64,000 bases of DNA, from assembly GCA_037903475.1 (NCBI GenBank), contig JBAJFG010000127.1:31876-95875 (forward strand), given 5' to 3'. A program made the position numbers and the translations under genes. The stretch is from Ancylostoma caninum. Lineage: Eukaryota; Nematoda; Chromadorea; Rhabditida; Ancylostomatidae. Positions 37,701 to 49,784 of this stretch are shown piece after piece. The first letter of the stretch is position 1; the number at the start of each line of letters is the position of its first letter. A model generated the notes under the pieces. That model did no database searches. It had not been told where the DNA came from and saw only the letters and a list, made by a program, of their open reading frames with translations.

Positions 37701-40700
37701 CTTTGGTATTCGGACAATTTCAAGCCAAGTCCTGTGACTCTGAAAGGGTTTTCCTCTTCTTTCAAAAGCCGCTTGAACATTCTGACTAGCTCTTTTCAGT
37801 ACCTCTTTGTAGAGCGACGAAGAAATGATGAGCCGACGCGACTCTTGGGTGATCGTAATTAATGCCTTCAAATTCGATCACTCTCAATCGGAGTGTCCGG
37901 TAATCTTGAACTTGTTTTGACTTGGAATCGCCTTCTCAATGGACGAAGAGCTAGGGGTTCGCAAAGTTTCCTTCCTACGATTTTAAGCTCAAATATAACC
38001 ATGGTCGTGGTCATCACTGGATGTCGCTGGACGATCAGGCGTTTAGGGCAGCCGTGGAACCTAAACCAGATCTTACCATCCGGACGATGAGAGCAAGGAT
38101 GGTCGCTGACTATACTACAGTTTCAAAACATCTGACTCCAATCAACAGGGTAACAAAGGTGCGGACCTGAACACCACACAATCTGACTGATGATCAGCGT
38201 CTAACCTATTGTGACATCGACTGCTGGTCGAGAGCATGCCGAAATCACCTTCCAAAAGTTTTTAGATTTTTGCGAGATCAGTTTTTACTGTAGAGGCACG
38301 CCATCTTCACTATATTGTTAGGGGATTCTACGATTTGAACTGGCATTAAACTGATGAAGAACACTGTGTTCAAGTCAAGTTATAATACTTTGGACCGGAG
38401 TGTTTGTTTTGGCAATTGATTTTGCACCAACCTAATAGCTATGTTCTACTCAGAAGCTGTAATTCCTAGCAATGATGCCTTCTAGACCTGATAGTTTTCT
38501 TTCTGCTTATTTACATTTCTTCTCCCGAACTCCTTGTCTCACCCTTCTATATACGACGTATTGGGTTCAGGCATAGAGCAATCACATACCTTTCTCAAAT
38601 GGCTTTGTCGGTGTTCAAATCAAGGGATTTGAGCACTCCACGGTCGGGCACGTGCTACTTTTTAATGCGAATGAAATGAAACACTACAGGGCGTGCCAAA
38701 AGCCTTTGGACAATCATTTTCCTCAATCTAAAACACGGGGGTCAGTTCGTTGAAGAAACTGTGGCTATTACCCGTTCCCAGCTTAATCACTAACATAAAT
38801 ACTACTTTGAAATTTGAAGATTTTTCGTCTGGCAGAGGCAGAGATTTGCCAGATCCCATCATTTCCCTAATTATTTGTGAAGAGACCCCAAATTTCTGTG
38901 GAATGTAGAGGAAGCCCTCCACTATGTATACTATGTATAGATGAACCCAGAAGAAATTTTGGAGATTTTGGGAAACGAAACGAATACCACCAGAGTGATC
39001 ATTTGCCTCCCTTCTTGGTGTATTCCGTACAGACGCTGATATCGCGCTATAATCACTACTTTCCGCCGTTCTAGCACAACTTGATGCCTATTTTTGCTAA
39101 CAACTTAATATTTCGCTCTTTTTGGTAAACTGGTCAACTAGTTATTTGGAATTAACGGAATGACGAAATGATCGTCCAAAGCGAGCATTCTTCTGTACAG
39201 CAGAGATTTAAGTAAATGGTAACTTATCGGTGTACTACATCTACCTCGGAGAATGTTACAGTGTTTCCTAGATACTAGAAACTAAGGACTTCTCAGGGCC
39301 TCACAGGAATTTGAATTCTTTTTGGAATTCTGGAGGAGGCCCGAGCTCAATTCCACTTCAGTTACATGCACGACAGAGTCAACGTCTCATCTCCGATCCT
39401 TCAGGCCTGTGCCACTATCCAAAAAAGAGTTTAGCAGTCAGAAATACAATTTATATTCGTAATCAAACCGCAAACATATACATATTGACTATCAGTTTTC
39501 TCAAATTTCTCTCCTTATGGTTTGAGCGGAGGATTATTTTCGTCCGAAGACTTTTGGCGCACCTTGTAGATATATTTAAATCCGGTATTTCGATTCCTAA
39601 CAAGGAAAAATCGGGATTTCCGAAAAAGAAGGAGAGCAACACATCCAATAGAGAATGATGAGAATGAATTTTGAGCATTCTCTTTCCTGAACATTTGATT
39701 TTCAGGAACGCGTTAATTTAACCAAGTTATCTGGTTTTATTCAGTCCTGAGAATATGTATCAGTAACTCACTGCAAAGCAGCAATGCCCAGTTCTCGAAC
39801 CTCAAACTTCGCTCATGTGTGGCATGCAAAATTCTCGCATTCTACATGGTTTTTCATTCATTGGACGTGATTGTTTCCTTTTTTATTGCCCAAAATGATC
39901 CTGAAAGCAAAACTACTCACTGTGTGCCCAACTCAGTGCCGATTAATGACAGTGACTGGTCTCCTCCGGCATTGTTTTTGAACCTCGTCAAGTCGACGAT
40001 GAAGCAGTCAACCTTTAACACAGCTCGATTAGTCAGCCCATCCCGATTAGTCGTATCTCCCATCATAGACAGTGAAAGGGTAACGGACCAGCGTGAGCCT
40101 TCCGAAGTACAAAAGACTTCCTGTCGCTTTGTCTATTGTCACTCCAAGGTGCTGGACAAAAATATCAATCGCTACCTGTAAGTATATATTGATTATATAC
40201 AATTTGGAAACATCCATTCATTTAGACAACAGTTACACTACAGAACACAAACAACACTATAGTTTCAGAGAACATAAAGAATGTAAGAAGGTCTTGCTAT
40301 GAATAATTAAGCAATCAAATCTTACCGGCTTAGTGATCATTTGGAAGGTGTGAGCAGTAGTCCAGTTGCCCGTGGAAATTGATCCAAAGAAAGGATTGAA
40401 GTCGGATTGGACATACTGTACCGATTGACTAAAAAAAACAAACTCACTGAGCAAGCATTGTCCGCCTTAGAAGTAAAGCAAATATTATGTCTATTCTATG
40501 AATAACGCGAAGCAAATCGGAGTCTAGAAGTTTTCATCTGCCACATAAGTGGCATGCCAAGGACGTGAACAAGGAAAAAAAATTGAGAATATCAGGGTGC
40601 CAGTGTGGGGATTGAATGATTCGAAGCAGGGTTCAGAAAAAAGCCTATTTTCGAAAAAGAAGTTAATTTTGTTGCCCCTCCAAAATGTGTGGGAAAAACG

Positions 40701-43700
40701 CTAGGTTATTAAGTTTTTGACGACTGTGATCATGGCTCATTGATCTAAGCAGTAACAATTTCTGCACAGGATGTTCAAAACTATAAGAAGTATAACTCAG
40801 ATTTGGTTTGTGAAACCGGAAGTGAAGTTCTCAAAACAATTTTCTCGTAAGAACTTACACTAACAGTTTCGCAACCGCTGCATCACAGAACTTGGACACT
40901 GATGGAAAATGGGGACGGCTTTAAGATGACAATATCGACTTGAACGCATCTTATGTATTTCCATGTTTTGGATATTAACGGATCGTGAACCTTTTCATTT
41001 TGGTACATGATTATTAGCCCACTATCAACTGTAATTCATCCTAGCTAGCACGGCAGATTTTTTTCGTTAAGGCACTAGATCGCGTCCCAGCCGCAATCGA
41101 GAAGACAAAGTAAGAATTTTGTTTTGGCGAACAATCATGGCTCATGCTTAGGGCAGCTCTGTCACTAAAAGACTTAACAGGTGCTCATCGACGTTATCGT
41201 ACACGTGTTTGTAAGCTCCCTGCAGACTCTCGTGCATAAAAGTCCAGAAAACGAATTCAGGATAGGCGCTAGGTTGGTAATTACAAATTATATCAGAAAA
41301 TGCGTCACTTTGCACTCAATATTGCTACGAATTTCGGATGCAGTCAAACATTATGCGTCCCCAATGACAGCTGTGGAAAGATCTCTGCACGGCTGTCCGT
41401 TCACGAAAAATCAGGCCATTTTTTTTAGTGAGTCACGTTGAGTCATTCGTGAGGACCGTCAAGGAAAAGTCGCCGTCAATTTCGTATGCGTATTCGTTCT
41501 CGTGAATTCGTAAATCATAATTATGTACATGAGATGTATCAGCTGAGAGCTAATGTAAAATGAAAAAAATGTGTTTAGAAAAGGTAAAAAGTTGCATGTA
41601 GGCCTTCGCAGTACCAACGACAACCAAAATTAATTTTTATATTTATTGATGATCAATTGGTTTCATCAATAAATCCGACATACGACTGAGTTTTTCCGGA
41701 AGATTCCAGGATGCATCCGAAGAATCGAGACTCTATTAGAGGTTTTAGTAGGTAATCAAAAAAAACTATAGTATTTAGTTGCACACAGTAGCCTGTATTA
41801 ATCCAATCAGTATTAGGTTCAGTACTAGTAGGGCTTTCCAGCAACTGGTCCATACTGAAGTAAGTGACCAATAGCATGTTATCATCTCGTGAAGCTTCAA
41901 GCAAATAGTGAGAAAAACGATGATCGAATAAATTTCAGAATATATGAAGAACAAATCCTGTTTTTTTTTTCGAGGAGGAGACTCCCAGTAATTGACTAAC
42001 TTTGAATTCATTCTGAAAACTTCATCGAAAACCTAACATGGACATACATATATATGTAGTCGCATATATACATACGTGCGATAACATCAGTGGCTGATGA
42101 GGAGCTTATACGCAAGTGTAAACTTCTATTAAAAATCGAATGAGAAAGCAAGTGCTTAAATTTAACTAATATGGTCCCCACGGTCTCCCTTCAAGTGTTC
42201 GGACACTCCTCCAGAATCTATCGCCGACTGGTTGTTGCAAAAAAGGTCACTTGATAACCTTTGCAGTAATCGCCGAACTTCAGTCGCTAGTAACATACGT
42301 AACCATGCGTTTATTCCTAGGCTCTATATCGTGCAGTAGTTGTGAGTCAAATTTGCCTGTGGTGGTGCTGCTCAGTCAAGCGTTAAGTTCATATTTGCTT
42401 TTTTTTGACAAAAATTATGAGATAATAAGAGGGGCCATAGGTTGAGATAGTTAGAACCACTGGCAATTCGGCGTTTACTATACTTTGCATAGAGTATGAC
42501 GTACGTACGTTGCGCAGAAGAACCCCAATAGTGCACTCATGAAATCTCGTAAAGATGCAAAACTATGTGTATTTTGTCTGAGCGACTCGCACTACTCAGC
42601 CATGGAAAGTAGTGGTCAGAATGAGAGCATGATATATCTCGTCTTGTTGGAGTAAGATGTCCATTTTAAGATGAGTGGAAAACATGCTTGTACTCTGATA
42701 ACTGTGTAGCACGAACGCAGCCCGAACGGCGTAATGGTTCGGGTAGAAACCCTAGCAGCAACGGTTGCCAGTTGCTGCCATCCTCCCTTTGATTGCTGCC
42801 GTCCCTCTGCAATTGCTGCTAAAGGGCCGACAGATTGAGCAGCAATCGAGGGGAGGATGACAGCAACTGGCAATCGTTACTGCTAAGGTTTCTACATGAA
42901 CCATTAGGTCGTTTGGTCTAGGTTCGTCCTGCACAATTATCAGAGTAGCTCGAAAACGCAGGCGAATGCTCGGTATGACAGCGTCACGGCCGTCGAATCG
43001 TGAAGGAACCTATTCGGTTCTCTCAACTGGAGCATGTTCCTAGCGCATCTCTCGTTCAGGTCCCGCAGCGACTTTTTAAATTTTTTTTTAAGTCACGGAA
43101 TTCGTCTATCTTTCCGTGAAAGAGTCTTTCTGAAGGACAGTGCACCTTTGCTGGGAGCGTCCCTCCGGAGAAGTTTGCTGACAACTGCTTGTAGTTGTAA
43201 TTAATTGTTTAAAACATGAGCAAACGCTTATGAGTATCCCTATTCGCAAAACCGTTTAGGTACCTGACCTCTTGTATGTTGAAAGATCTCAGATATAAAG
43301 CGGAATATTAAAAGCTGAAATAATAGAGTGCAAAAGTGAATGAGCACGTAAGAAAGTCGAGCGGAACGTACTCAATGAACATCACAGTGCATCACGCTAA
43401 AAAAAATTCGCTTATCAGTCCTTTCTATGATTCCTGCATTTCACGGAGATTTTTTTGAAGATAATCTTTGCTGCAACGTACGCGAAATGTCTAAGTACAC
43501 TTTGCGACACTGTCTGACTGCGCCTCCGTACGCGTGAGAAGAAGGGCGGCCCTCTTATCAGTTTAGTCATAAATGGCTCTGCCAACAGATGCCATGGCAA
43601 AATATTTGTGCTATTGATTGTTTTCGTCAATGGCAATGGATACAAGGTGAATGCTGCAGAATGATAAAAGGAATGATTTTCCTCAATAGAAGTAAAAAAG

Positions 43701-46700
43701 TTTCGCTGCTATCCCTTCAGAGATTGTAGCCGCTGACAAATTGCAAAGGTCGACGTGAAATTGCGGTTCTGATGTGAGAGAGGTCTCTTGTTTCGTGTAC
43801 ACGAGGATACATAGTAGTAGTAGCAGACTCGCAGACTTACTAAGCTGAAGAGATGACGGTGACGAAGCTGAATGAGCAGGCGTTCTGCTGATTTTGCGGA
43901 AGGTAATCGCAGTAACTGATAGGACAGTTGCAGGTGGTCGTGTTGGAAAGAGCCATAGTTGGATTTTGATAGGATGTGAGTCGAATTTGGACTTGTGCGC
44001 CATTCGGTGTCGTACTGTACGTGTCCTGAAATGTAGCTTTCACTTTGCTTTCTGTTTTTTTCTCTGGCAAAATAGGATGTGATCAAAGTCAATGCTCAGT
44101 AGTTGGGGATGGCAACCTCAGAGGGTTGATTCCCTATGGCTGGAGAGAATGCCTTGAAGGGAATTAGATACAATGTAACCAAGAACGAGGTAATTTAAGC
44201 ACATTCCTGAGAAAGTGTCACTGTTACGCAGTGTAATTGAATGATCCAGGGATGTATAGTCGAATATGAAGAAAAAGGAGGGACAATGGAGCAGTACTCA
44301 AAAAAAAAAGCTTTTCCATCACAGGTTATGTTGTGGAGCTCTTCAAATAAACACGAGAAATGAATAAAATAAAGTTTTTGATGGTGATTCTTCGAGCGTT
44401 TGGCCTGCGGAGATGAACAACGTAACGAACGGAGAGAAAAAAATAGTTCGCATGAACTGAAGTACTCGTAGGTTATTGAAAGCTCATATGGACATGTGCG
44501 GATGGCCAGATGAATCGGCGAATGAATGGATGAGTGAATAAGTGAGCGCGTGAGTGAATGAATGAATGAATGGTGATCCTAGAAAAAGTCATTCTTTCTG
44601 ATAATAAAAAAGGTATAAGTCACCAATTTCACTGGTTTATTGACCACGTTTGAGCCTGTGCGTTGCTGTTGTTGCTGGAATAATTTCTTTTCTTGAAAGT
44701 AATAGTAGTTTTCGAACAATCCAAACAGGTTTTGACTATTGTATTTACCTGCTGCTGGTTATATGCGCTCATTGGACCACCATATTGTTGTTGTTGATAG
44801 GGACTCTGCTGCCTATAACTGGAATAGCATGTTTGTGTTAGCCAGCTATGAGCATTACCAGGCCGTTCCAACAATGTCACTCATAGAGAACTTTAAAACA
44901 GTTTACATTTGGCCTCCTCTTTGCTGACCATACTGTTGTTGTTGCAGTTGTTGTTGTTGTAGCTGCTGTTGTTGTTGCGAACTCTGCTGGCTATAACTCT
45001 GTTGCCCTTGATAAGACAGCCTAAAATTAGAATCATGTTCCGAGCATTTACGAATGTGCTCGTGCTTTATATTACTCGTACTTTAAGCATACAGATATTT
45101 AAAAGCTTCATAAGCTTTATTGAAGAAGAAGCGAAGAAACCTTGTATAGGCATCTTCATTTGATTTATTTCTCTAGAAATTTCATTAGTACAACCTGATA
45201 AAGTTGGGCAGTTGTCAATGTTCTTATCAGTAGAGATGGTATGTGCTAGTGTTCTGCGGGCAATGAGTAACAACGTGATTGCTCCTTCAGAAGAAGAAAC
45301 ATTTAAAAGGATAGCTTACGACTTGATCAATGCAGAGTAGCAAGGATCATTCCACACGTGAGAGCACCTGAATGAAAGACTACATCAGGATCGCTTGAAT
45401 CTTCTTGAATTTTTTATTAGAAGGGAGTGGGAGTTAAACAGCATGGCAGTTTACCACAACCTATATATGTATAGCCTTATGAGGAGGATTTGTGGATGTA
45501 TCCTTATGCATGTTTGCGGGAATCTTAGAACGAATATGGTCACAACTTTTCTAAGAAAATGCGGGAATATTTCAGTATATTTGAATATGGAATGCCTAAT
45601 ATTTTTCGATGCTGACACATCTATTCTTAGATTATTTCGTTGGTTCTAAATTACTTTAAACAACGTTATGAACCGTGCTTTGGAAATTTGCGGAAGCTGC
45701 ATCTCTTTTCAGCCACACTCTTTGCTCCCACCACTATTATCATTACTGGTACCCATTTATATCTCTGTTGATTATTTGGTGTATAGTGGCCTAAAATTAC
45801 GGCGATACTTGTTAGCTCCTTATCTTTCAACATGTTTTGGGTTCCTCAAAACCCCGTCTGTTTGTTGTTTCGCACTCTCAATATACTTTCTTAGAAAGCG
45901 TAAAATTTCTGGAGGATTCTTGCGTGCTGCCATCGCTGGGCCAACACCCCTTTTTAGCACCGTTGTTCCGGCAATATCCGAGAAATCGATTTACACGATA
46001 ATAAGGAGGCAAAAAAGTCAGGAATAAATTCTTCCAGAAATGGAGATGAAGTGTCCGATACAATTTGCAAAAATGCATGAAGACTTCAAGGATTTCGAGA
46101 AGTCATCCTCAAATTCATCAAATCTTCATTGGATCCTTTAGCTTCACAGGTTTCGATGCAAAGGACTTCTCAAGATTCCATATGTGACTATCATCGTTCA
46201 TTTCGCCTCAAAATGCTTGACATGAAAATTTATTTCAGGATATCGGATAAGAGCCGCCGTCAGGAAACTAGCAAAGCTCTCAACATCTGTATAGCAGCCA
46301 ATGGAGGGTATTTTAGCATCGAAAATTTATTTCAAATAGCTTCCCAGGTGCGAACATTAGTGTTATGACATTGTCCCAAATGAAGTTGCAATATGTCTCA
46401 GGTGGATTTTTATTTCCGATACTATAGTTTATAGTTTCGGACACTTTGAACTATTAATTAATATTCAATGGAGTGCACGTGATAAATATTGCTTGTAGGC
46501 GTTTACCACACTGATCTATCCAAATCTAGCACGCATACGTATGGCAAACATTACTGTAACAGATTGGCCAGAAATGAGCTTCTACAAAAGAAAAAAGCAA
46601 AATATTATGCCAAGGGTCCTATTTTTAAGAGTAGTATGGTCTCAAGTGAAAATGTTTAATAGCTAACACTACATAAAGAAGTTACGAGCTCCTAATACCA

Positions 46701-47046
46701 TGCACGAGAGTCAAACGATACAGAGGAATACCAGCAAATCTCAGTCTATGGTAGAGTCTCTTTGAGACGAGAGAGGTCTGTTTCATACGTGAATTTCGTA
46801 CAAGTTAAAAGAGACGTTGTCCTACAGGTTAAGCTATTGAAATGGGCGGGTCTGAACAGATTTACTCAGATAGTAGGCGTGAGAGATGTGAAGGCATTTC
46901 GACACAGTACGCAGTAAATCCAATCATAATTACGTAATCACATGTATATTTGTATACCTTTGTTGTTGAAGTTGTTGTGGCTGATATTGCTGGAACGAGG
47001 GTTTGAACAACAGGATCAGAAGGGAAAAACATCCGAGCGCACGCAT
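34761..47046 (-). CDS. single-pass membrane protein, Notch-ligand-like (MNNL + DSL-like), Q-rich N-terminus
   Basis: Exons 5' to 3' (- strand): 47046-46958, 45020-44907, 44818-44749, 44674-44633, 44025-43841, 40428-40326, 40120-39921, 36049-35887, 35827-35747, 35684-35587, 34947-34761. All have GT/AG borders and matching phases, giving 443 residues. Residues 1-18 are a signal peptide (MRALGCFSLLILLF). Residues 19-105 are very Gln-rich. 106-267 resemble the Notch-ligand N-terminal region (VQIRLTSYQNP, TTTCNC, DFNPFFG). 268-322 have LTLNIQC then cysteines at DSL-like spacing (C-8-C-3-C-12-C-10-C-11-C); two more Cys follow. A membrane helix spans about 358-381, then a charged tail (RNRERYEERRSY). 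No EGF repeats. Likely a surface ligand; DSL identity is an inference. Exon 7 could start at 40132 instead. Introns 5, 7 and 10 hold transposons. Confidence 0.65.
35018..35328 (+). mobile_element. hAT-type MITE, copy 3, left end lost
   Basis: Matches copy 1 from the C run and GAGAATGGGTCGGCAAATTT through the AT-rich core to CCGTCTGGGTCCCCAAAACG and the right terminus TCCGCCACTG (end 35328). The left terminus is replaced by a C run after TTCCAG. It lies in the last intron (34948-35586) of the Notch-ligand-like gene. Confidence 0.8.
36430..36937 (+). pseudogene. reverse transcriptase fragment (Penelope-like or related)
   Basis: In one frame FGDVLYKLYKQR precedes a frame change at about 36525. 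It is then followed by ILQGASCPQIANLTLAYMKY (motif B region), YRYINDILH (motif C, with YIND in place of YxDD), EEAQFLDLHLF and GLHSKLYNKTDAYNFKVII. This order (QG..C.P.IA.L.L, Y-D-D, FLDL, YDKRD-like, F) is that of animal Penelope-like and related RTs. The first catalytic Asp is Asn and the frame is broken, so it is inactive. It lies in intron 7 of the Notch-ligand-like gene and runs straight into the repeat at 36934-37595. Confidence 0.6.
36934..37595 (+). mobile_element. retroelement 3' region with short minisatellite, copy B
   Basis: Co-linear with 24865-25949: shared TTCGATGCA, GACCCATTATGA, GGCTTTAGTAC, GATTCAAGCTTCACGT, GTCGACTGAGACAC, and the same terminus CTGCCCTTCTTAAAA. The internal array (about 37197-37400) has only around three ~60-bp units. 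Confidence 0.75.
37642..38436 (+). mobile_element. mariner element relic with both termini
   Basis: The left terminus TTAGGTTGGTGCTAAATTAA and right terminus ..TTTTGCACCAACCTAA are inverted repeats typical of mariner, with TA at each edge. Length is about 0.8 kb, shorter than the usual 1.3 kb. Inside, broken + strand frames give LTIRTMRARMVADYTTVSKH and HNLTDDQRL, the transposase linker region. Stops and an internal deletion make it inactive. It lies in intron 7 of the Notch-ligand-like gene. Confidence 0.8.
42691..42947. mobile_element. foldback MITE, near-complete 257-bp palindrome
   Basis: The sequence from TACTCTGATAACTGTGTAGC to its inverse ending TTATCAGAGTA folds on itself almost completely. 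The arms carry GTAGAAACC, TAGCAGCAACGG and GCCAGTTGCTGCCATCCTCC, matched by inverse copies after a small loop near 42825. It lies in intron 5 of the Notch-ligand-like gene. One terminus of the same family (GGCTGCGTTCGTGCCGCACA) recurs at about 52117-52147. Confidence 0.8.
42955..43150. repeat. diverged relative of the MITE at 23216-23393
   Basis: Shares ACTGGAGCATG, TCTCGTTCAGGTCCC and ATTCGTCTATCTTT in the same order as the right half of the 23216 element. The termini are not intact. Confidence 0.6.
44515..44575. repeat. degenerate GAAT/GAGT microsatellite
   Basis: Runs of GAATGAATGAATGAAT with GAGTGAATAAGTGAG variants, in intron 4 of the Notch-ligand-like gene. Confidence 0.85.
45021..46957. 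other. first intron of the Notch-ligand-like gene, nothing else seen
   Basis: AT-rich intron. Open frames such as 45668-46027 (+) have no recognisable domain and no splice context. Confidence 0.5.
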
Positions 47047-49340
47047 CGTACAGTCTCACGGCGACAAATACCTTATCGAGCAAACAGCGGCGAGCCCATT
47101 CGATAGTGTGGAGGAAAGGTGTGGGTGTAGGCTCTCTACGTCTCTCCACGCCTTCTCTCTTCTGAAGACTGATCCGCGCAATCACCTCCACCTCCAAGCT
47201 GCTGCCACTCATGCTTTCACCTCTGACTCATCCCTCTATCAAAACAGTGATCGCGACCATTGTATCAGGTTCGCCGAGAAGCATGTGTCACCCGCCCATG
47301 GCCAGAAGGATGGTGGTCCTCTCATCGGAGACATGATTCAGTTAGGAAAAGAGTTCTTAGACACGGATCGTCCCAAGTGCTGAGCTTACTGCGAGCCAAA
47401 AATGTAGTTGATGAAGGGAAATGAAGAAAAAGGAAGAAAAACACTAAAAAAAGGGTCGTGAATGTGGAATGGAACATGAGCTACTGATAATGGCTTGTAA
47501 AAAAGCTCATTCAAACAGAGATTTCCAGGACAGAGCTTCACAACAGGTACACAGCTATAAGCTCCTGAGCCAAGAGTATTCCTTCACTTTCCTTGCGCAA
47601 AGCTTTCTGGTACTTTTGAATAATTAAGGTCAACCTGAACATCTAATGCTCAAGTGGTGGCCAAAAAGCTGCCCCTGATGAGAAGAAGATTCGACATTGA
47701 CTGAGAATGAACAGTTTTTTTTCGCTTTAATACAATACTTTCACATTTTCCGTTTAACAGAAATGTTAGATCATTCGGAGATGAGCGACAACTACTGTCG
47801 GACGTACCGTTCACGTTGAGCCTCCACTGTTATTTTAAGGACTACTCAGCACCGAAATTATCTCTCCTAAAAGGCAAGACTTTGGCGAAATGGTGACACT
47901 ACCAATTCTTGAATGGATATAACTTTCACTAATGTTTTCTAGTCATATTTAGAATGAATGGTCATTGATCCTCAGAGTGCTGCAGAGCGAGACCTACAGT
48001 ATATCGTGTTTTTGTACTGTACGTGATTCCAGGTTTACTTAATTTTATTCAGGAAAGCAGTACTACATCTTTTTGCTCAAGTTCGAATGGAATAGAATAT
48101 CCCGCTCGTGAATGCTCAAGATGCTCCAAGAAACACATCAGAAATGGTGCTAATACATGTCATGGTCATGTTACAGTTTCTCCATTGATGTTATATGCAG
48201 TAATGCATCAAGAACTCTATAAAGTGGAGGAGTATTCTGGCTTGGAGTGAGGAACTATCTAAGATAGCAATGGTATGCATTTAAAACCTTAGAAAATATC
48301 TGTTAGATTAGAGCTCAAGTGGGGCAAAGCTTCCTTACAGTCAAATTTCTTCGCCAAAAGAAAAGCAACGACGCATGTTGTCCAGTAGTGCATTCTTTGA
48401 AGAAAATATAAGATGTGAATTTAACGGCGATGTAGCACTTCATTTTAAACATCTTAGCAAACGTACCTGTTACATCCCGAAAGAGAATTTTCGGCCTTGG
48501 ATTGGATGAATCCAAAAAACGCTGGCCACACTCGAGGGGACGAATGCTTGCAAACTTTCTCACACAAAAATGTTGTTGCATTCAAGAATTTTCATGACAG
48601 GGACCTCTTACTGGCACAGAATGCCGCCGGAGTCCGAAGTCCGAATACTACATCACTGTTCGTACCATCTGAAAAAACTTCTAGGCGTTCATCTCTGGAT
48701 GTCCGTTCCTGGATGGCTTCCTGGATTGCTGGACGCTCGTGCCATCGCTTTCTTTGGTGTTCGAAGCGACACGAGTTGCGGAGTATGCCATGTCAACACT
48801 GCGCATCGTCGTCACATATCAAGGCGCTTGCATATCGTTAATCTCCACTTGGCAAACAATGCACATTGTATGTGTGGGCAGCGATGCCGCGGAAATGCAA
48901 TGTGCGGTCCAACGCAGCTAACCTGGAAGTAGGAGTGCGACGCTCAGGAGTAAGAGTTCTAGATCCATACTCATGTTACTCTATTTTACGTAATTTTTTT
49001 TTCAGTTTCTGCTTTCGAAGGAATTCCACTTCATTTTCATATGGTTTTGCAGTCAATTAAATGTGAGATTAAACAAGTGAACCACAGAAACAGGACAAAA
49101 TATTCGCGAAAACTCAGTAATCAGGGGACCATTTTTGTTTTAATTCGTATTAACCTTGGGCAAGAGAGTGCGGAGCGTAAAGATCTTTTATCATTCATCT
49201 GAGGGCAGGTGAATGCAAATATAAGGAAGCATAGTCTCCGAGAGAGAAGGCACAAATTACACAAATCCTTGTTTTTCCATCATGGATGGTGAATAGAAGG
49301 AACGTGGACAACTAATAACAAATGGATATCTGGTCGAAGT
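47047..49340. other. upstream region of the Notch-ligand-like gene, no clear gene
   Basis: It should contain the promoter of the - strand gene starting at 47046, but I see no unambiguous TATA or SL trans-splice acceptor. Open frames at 48497-48932 (+) and 48315-48581 (-) overlap and are unrecognised. Confidence 0.4.
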
Positions 49341-49367
49341 GGCTATTCGTCGTACGATGTGTATTAC

Positions 49368-49545
49368 CATATTCAGTTTTCAAAGCTGTGCCCGTAGTAA
49401 ACTCTCCTTCAGCTAAGATAATCATAGCTAAATGGCTCAGCTGAATAATCGAGATACCGCCTGAGCAATCGTTCATTCCCACAATAAAAGGTGGGAGCAT
49501 CATCTTAAAAATGAAACTCATCTGAGAACGATTACAAGGGTCAGG
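49368..49545 (-). CDS. possible internal exon, unrecognised
   Basis: An ATTCAG acceptor opens a 178-nt open block ending at a G/GTAATA donor. The translation includes CNRSQMSFIFKMMLPP and GMNDCSGGISIIQLSH. It weakly resembles exon 7 of the 34761-47046 gene (a Cys followed by a hydrophobic strand with MM). No neighbouring exons could be joined, so it may be chance. Confidence 0.2.
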
Positions 49546-49784
49546 CTGAATCACTCAGCCCACTATTCAGCCAACACTCCAAATTTTGGTTATAGATGCG
49601 AGATAGCGTTCACTCTGAAGAGAGTGTTGGCTGAATGGTTTTAAGTTGCTGCGGAGTAACTTGAAACTTTTCTCAGATGGTGTAGAGTTGCGTCTCTTCA
49701 GTAGCAAAAAATCTCAAATGCGCTTCCCGAATTTCCTGTGCTTCCTCTACCTCTACAGTATGTATCAAAAGTGCAGGAACACCC

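Noticed and set aside
38690..39180. Possible Tc1-like element (GGACAATCATTTT / AAATGATCGTCC)
   Set aside because: Only a short, imperfect inverted match; the outer CAGGGCGTGCCAAAAGCC terminus has no partner on the right.
47003..47383. 126-codon open frame on the + strand
   Set aside because: It overlaps the signal-peptide exon of the - strand gene and its upstream region; no recognisable domain.
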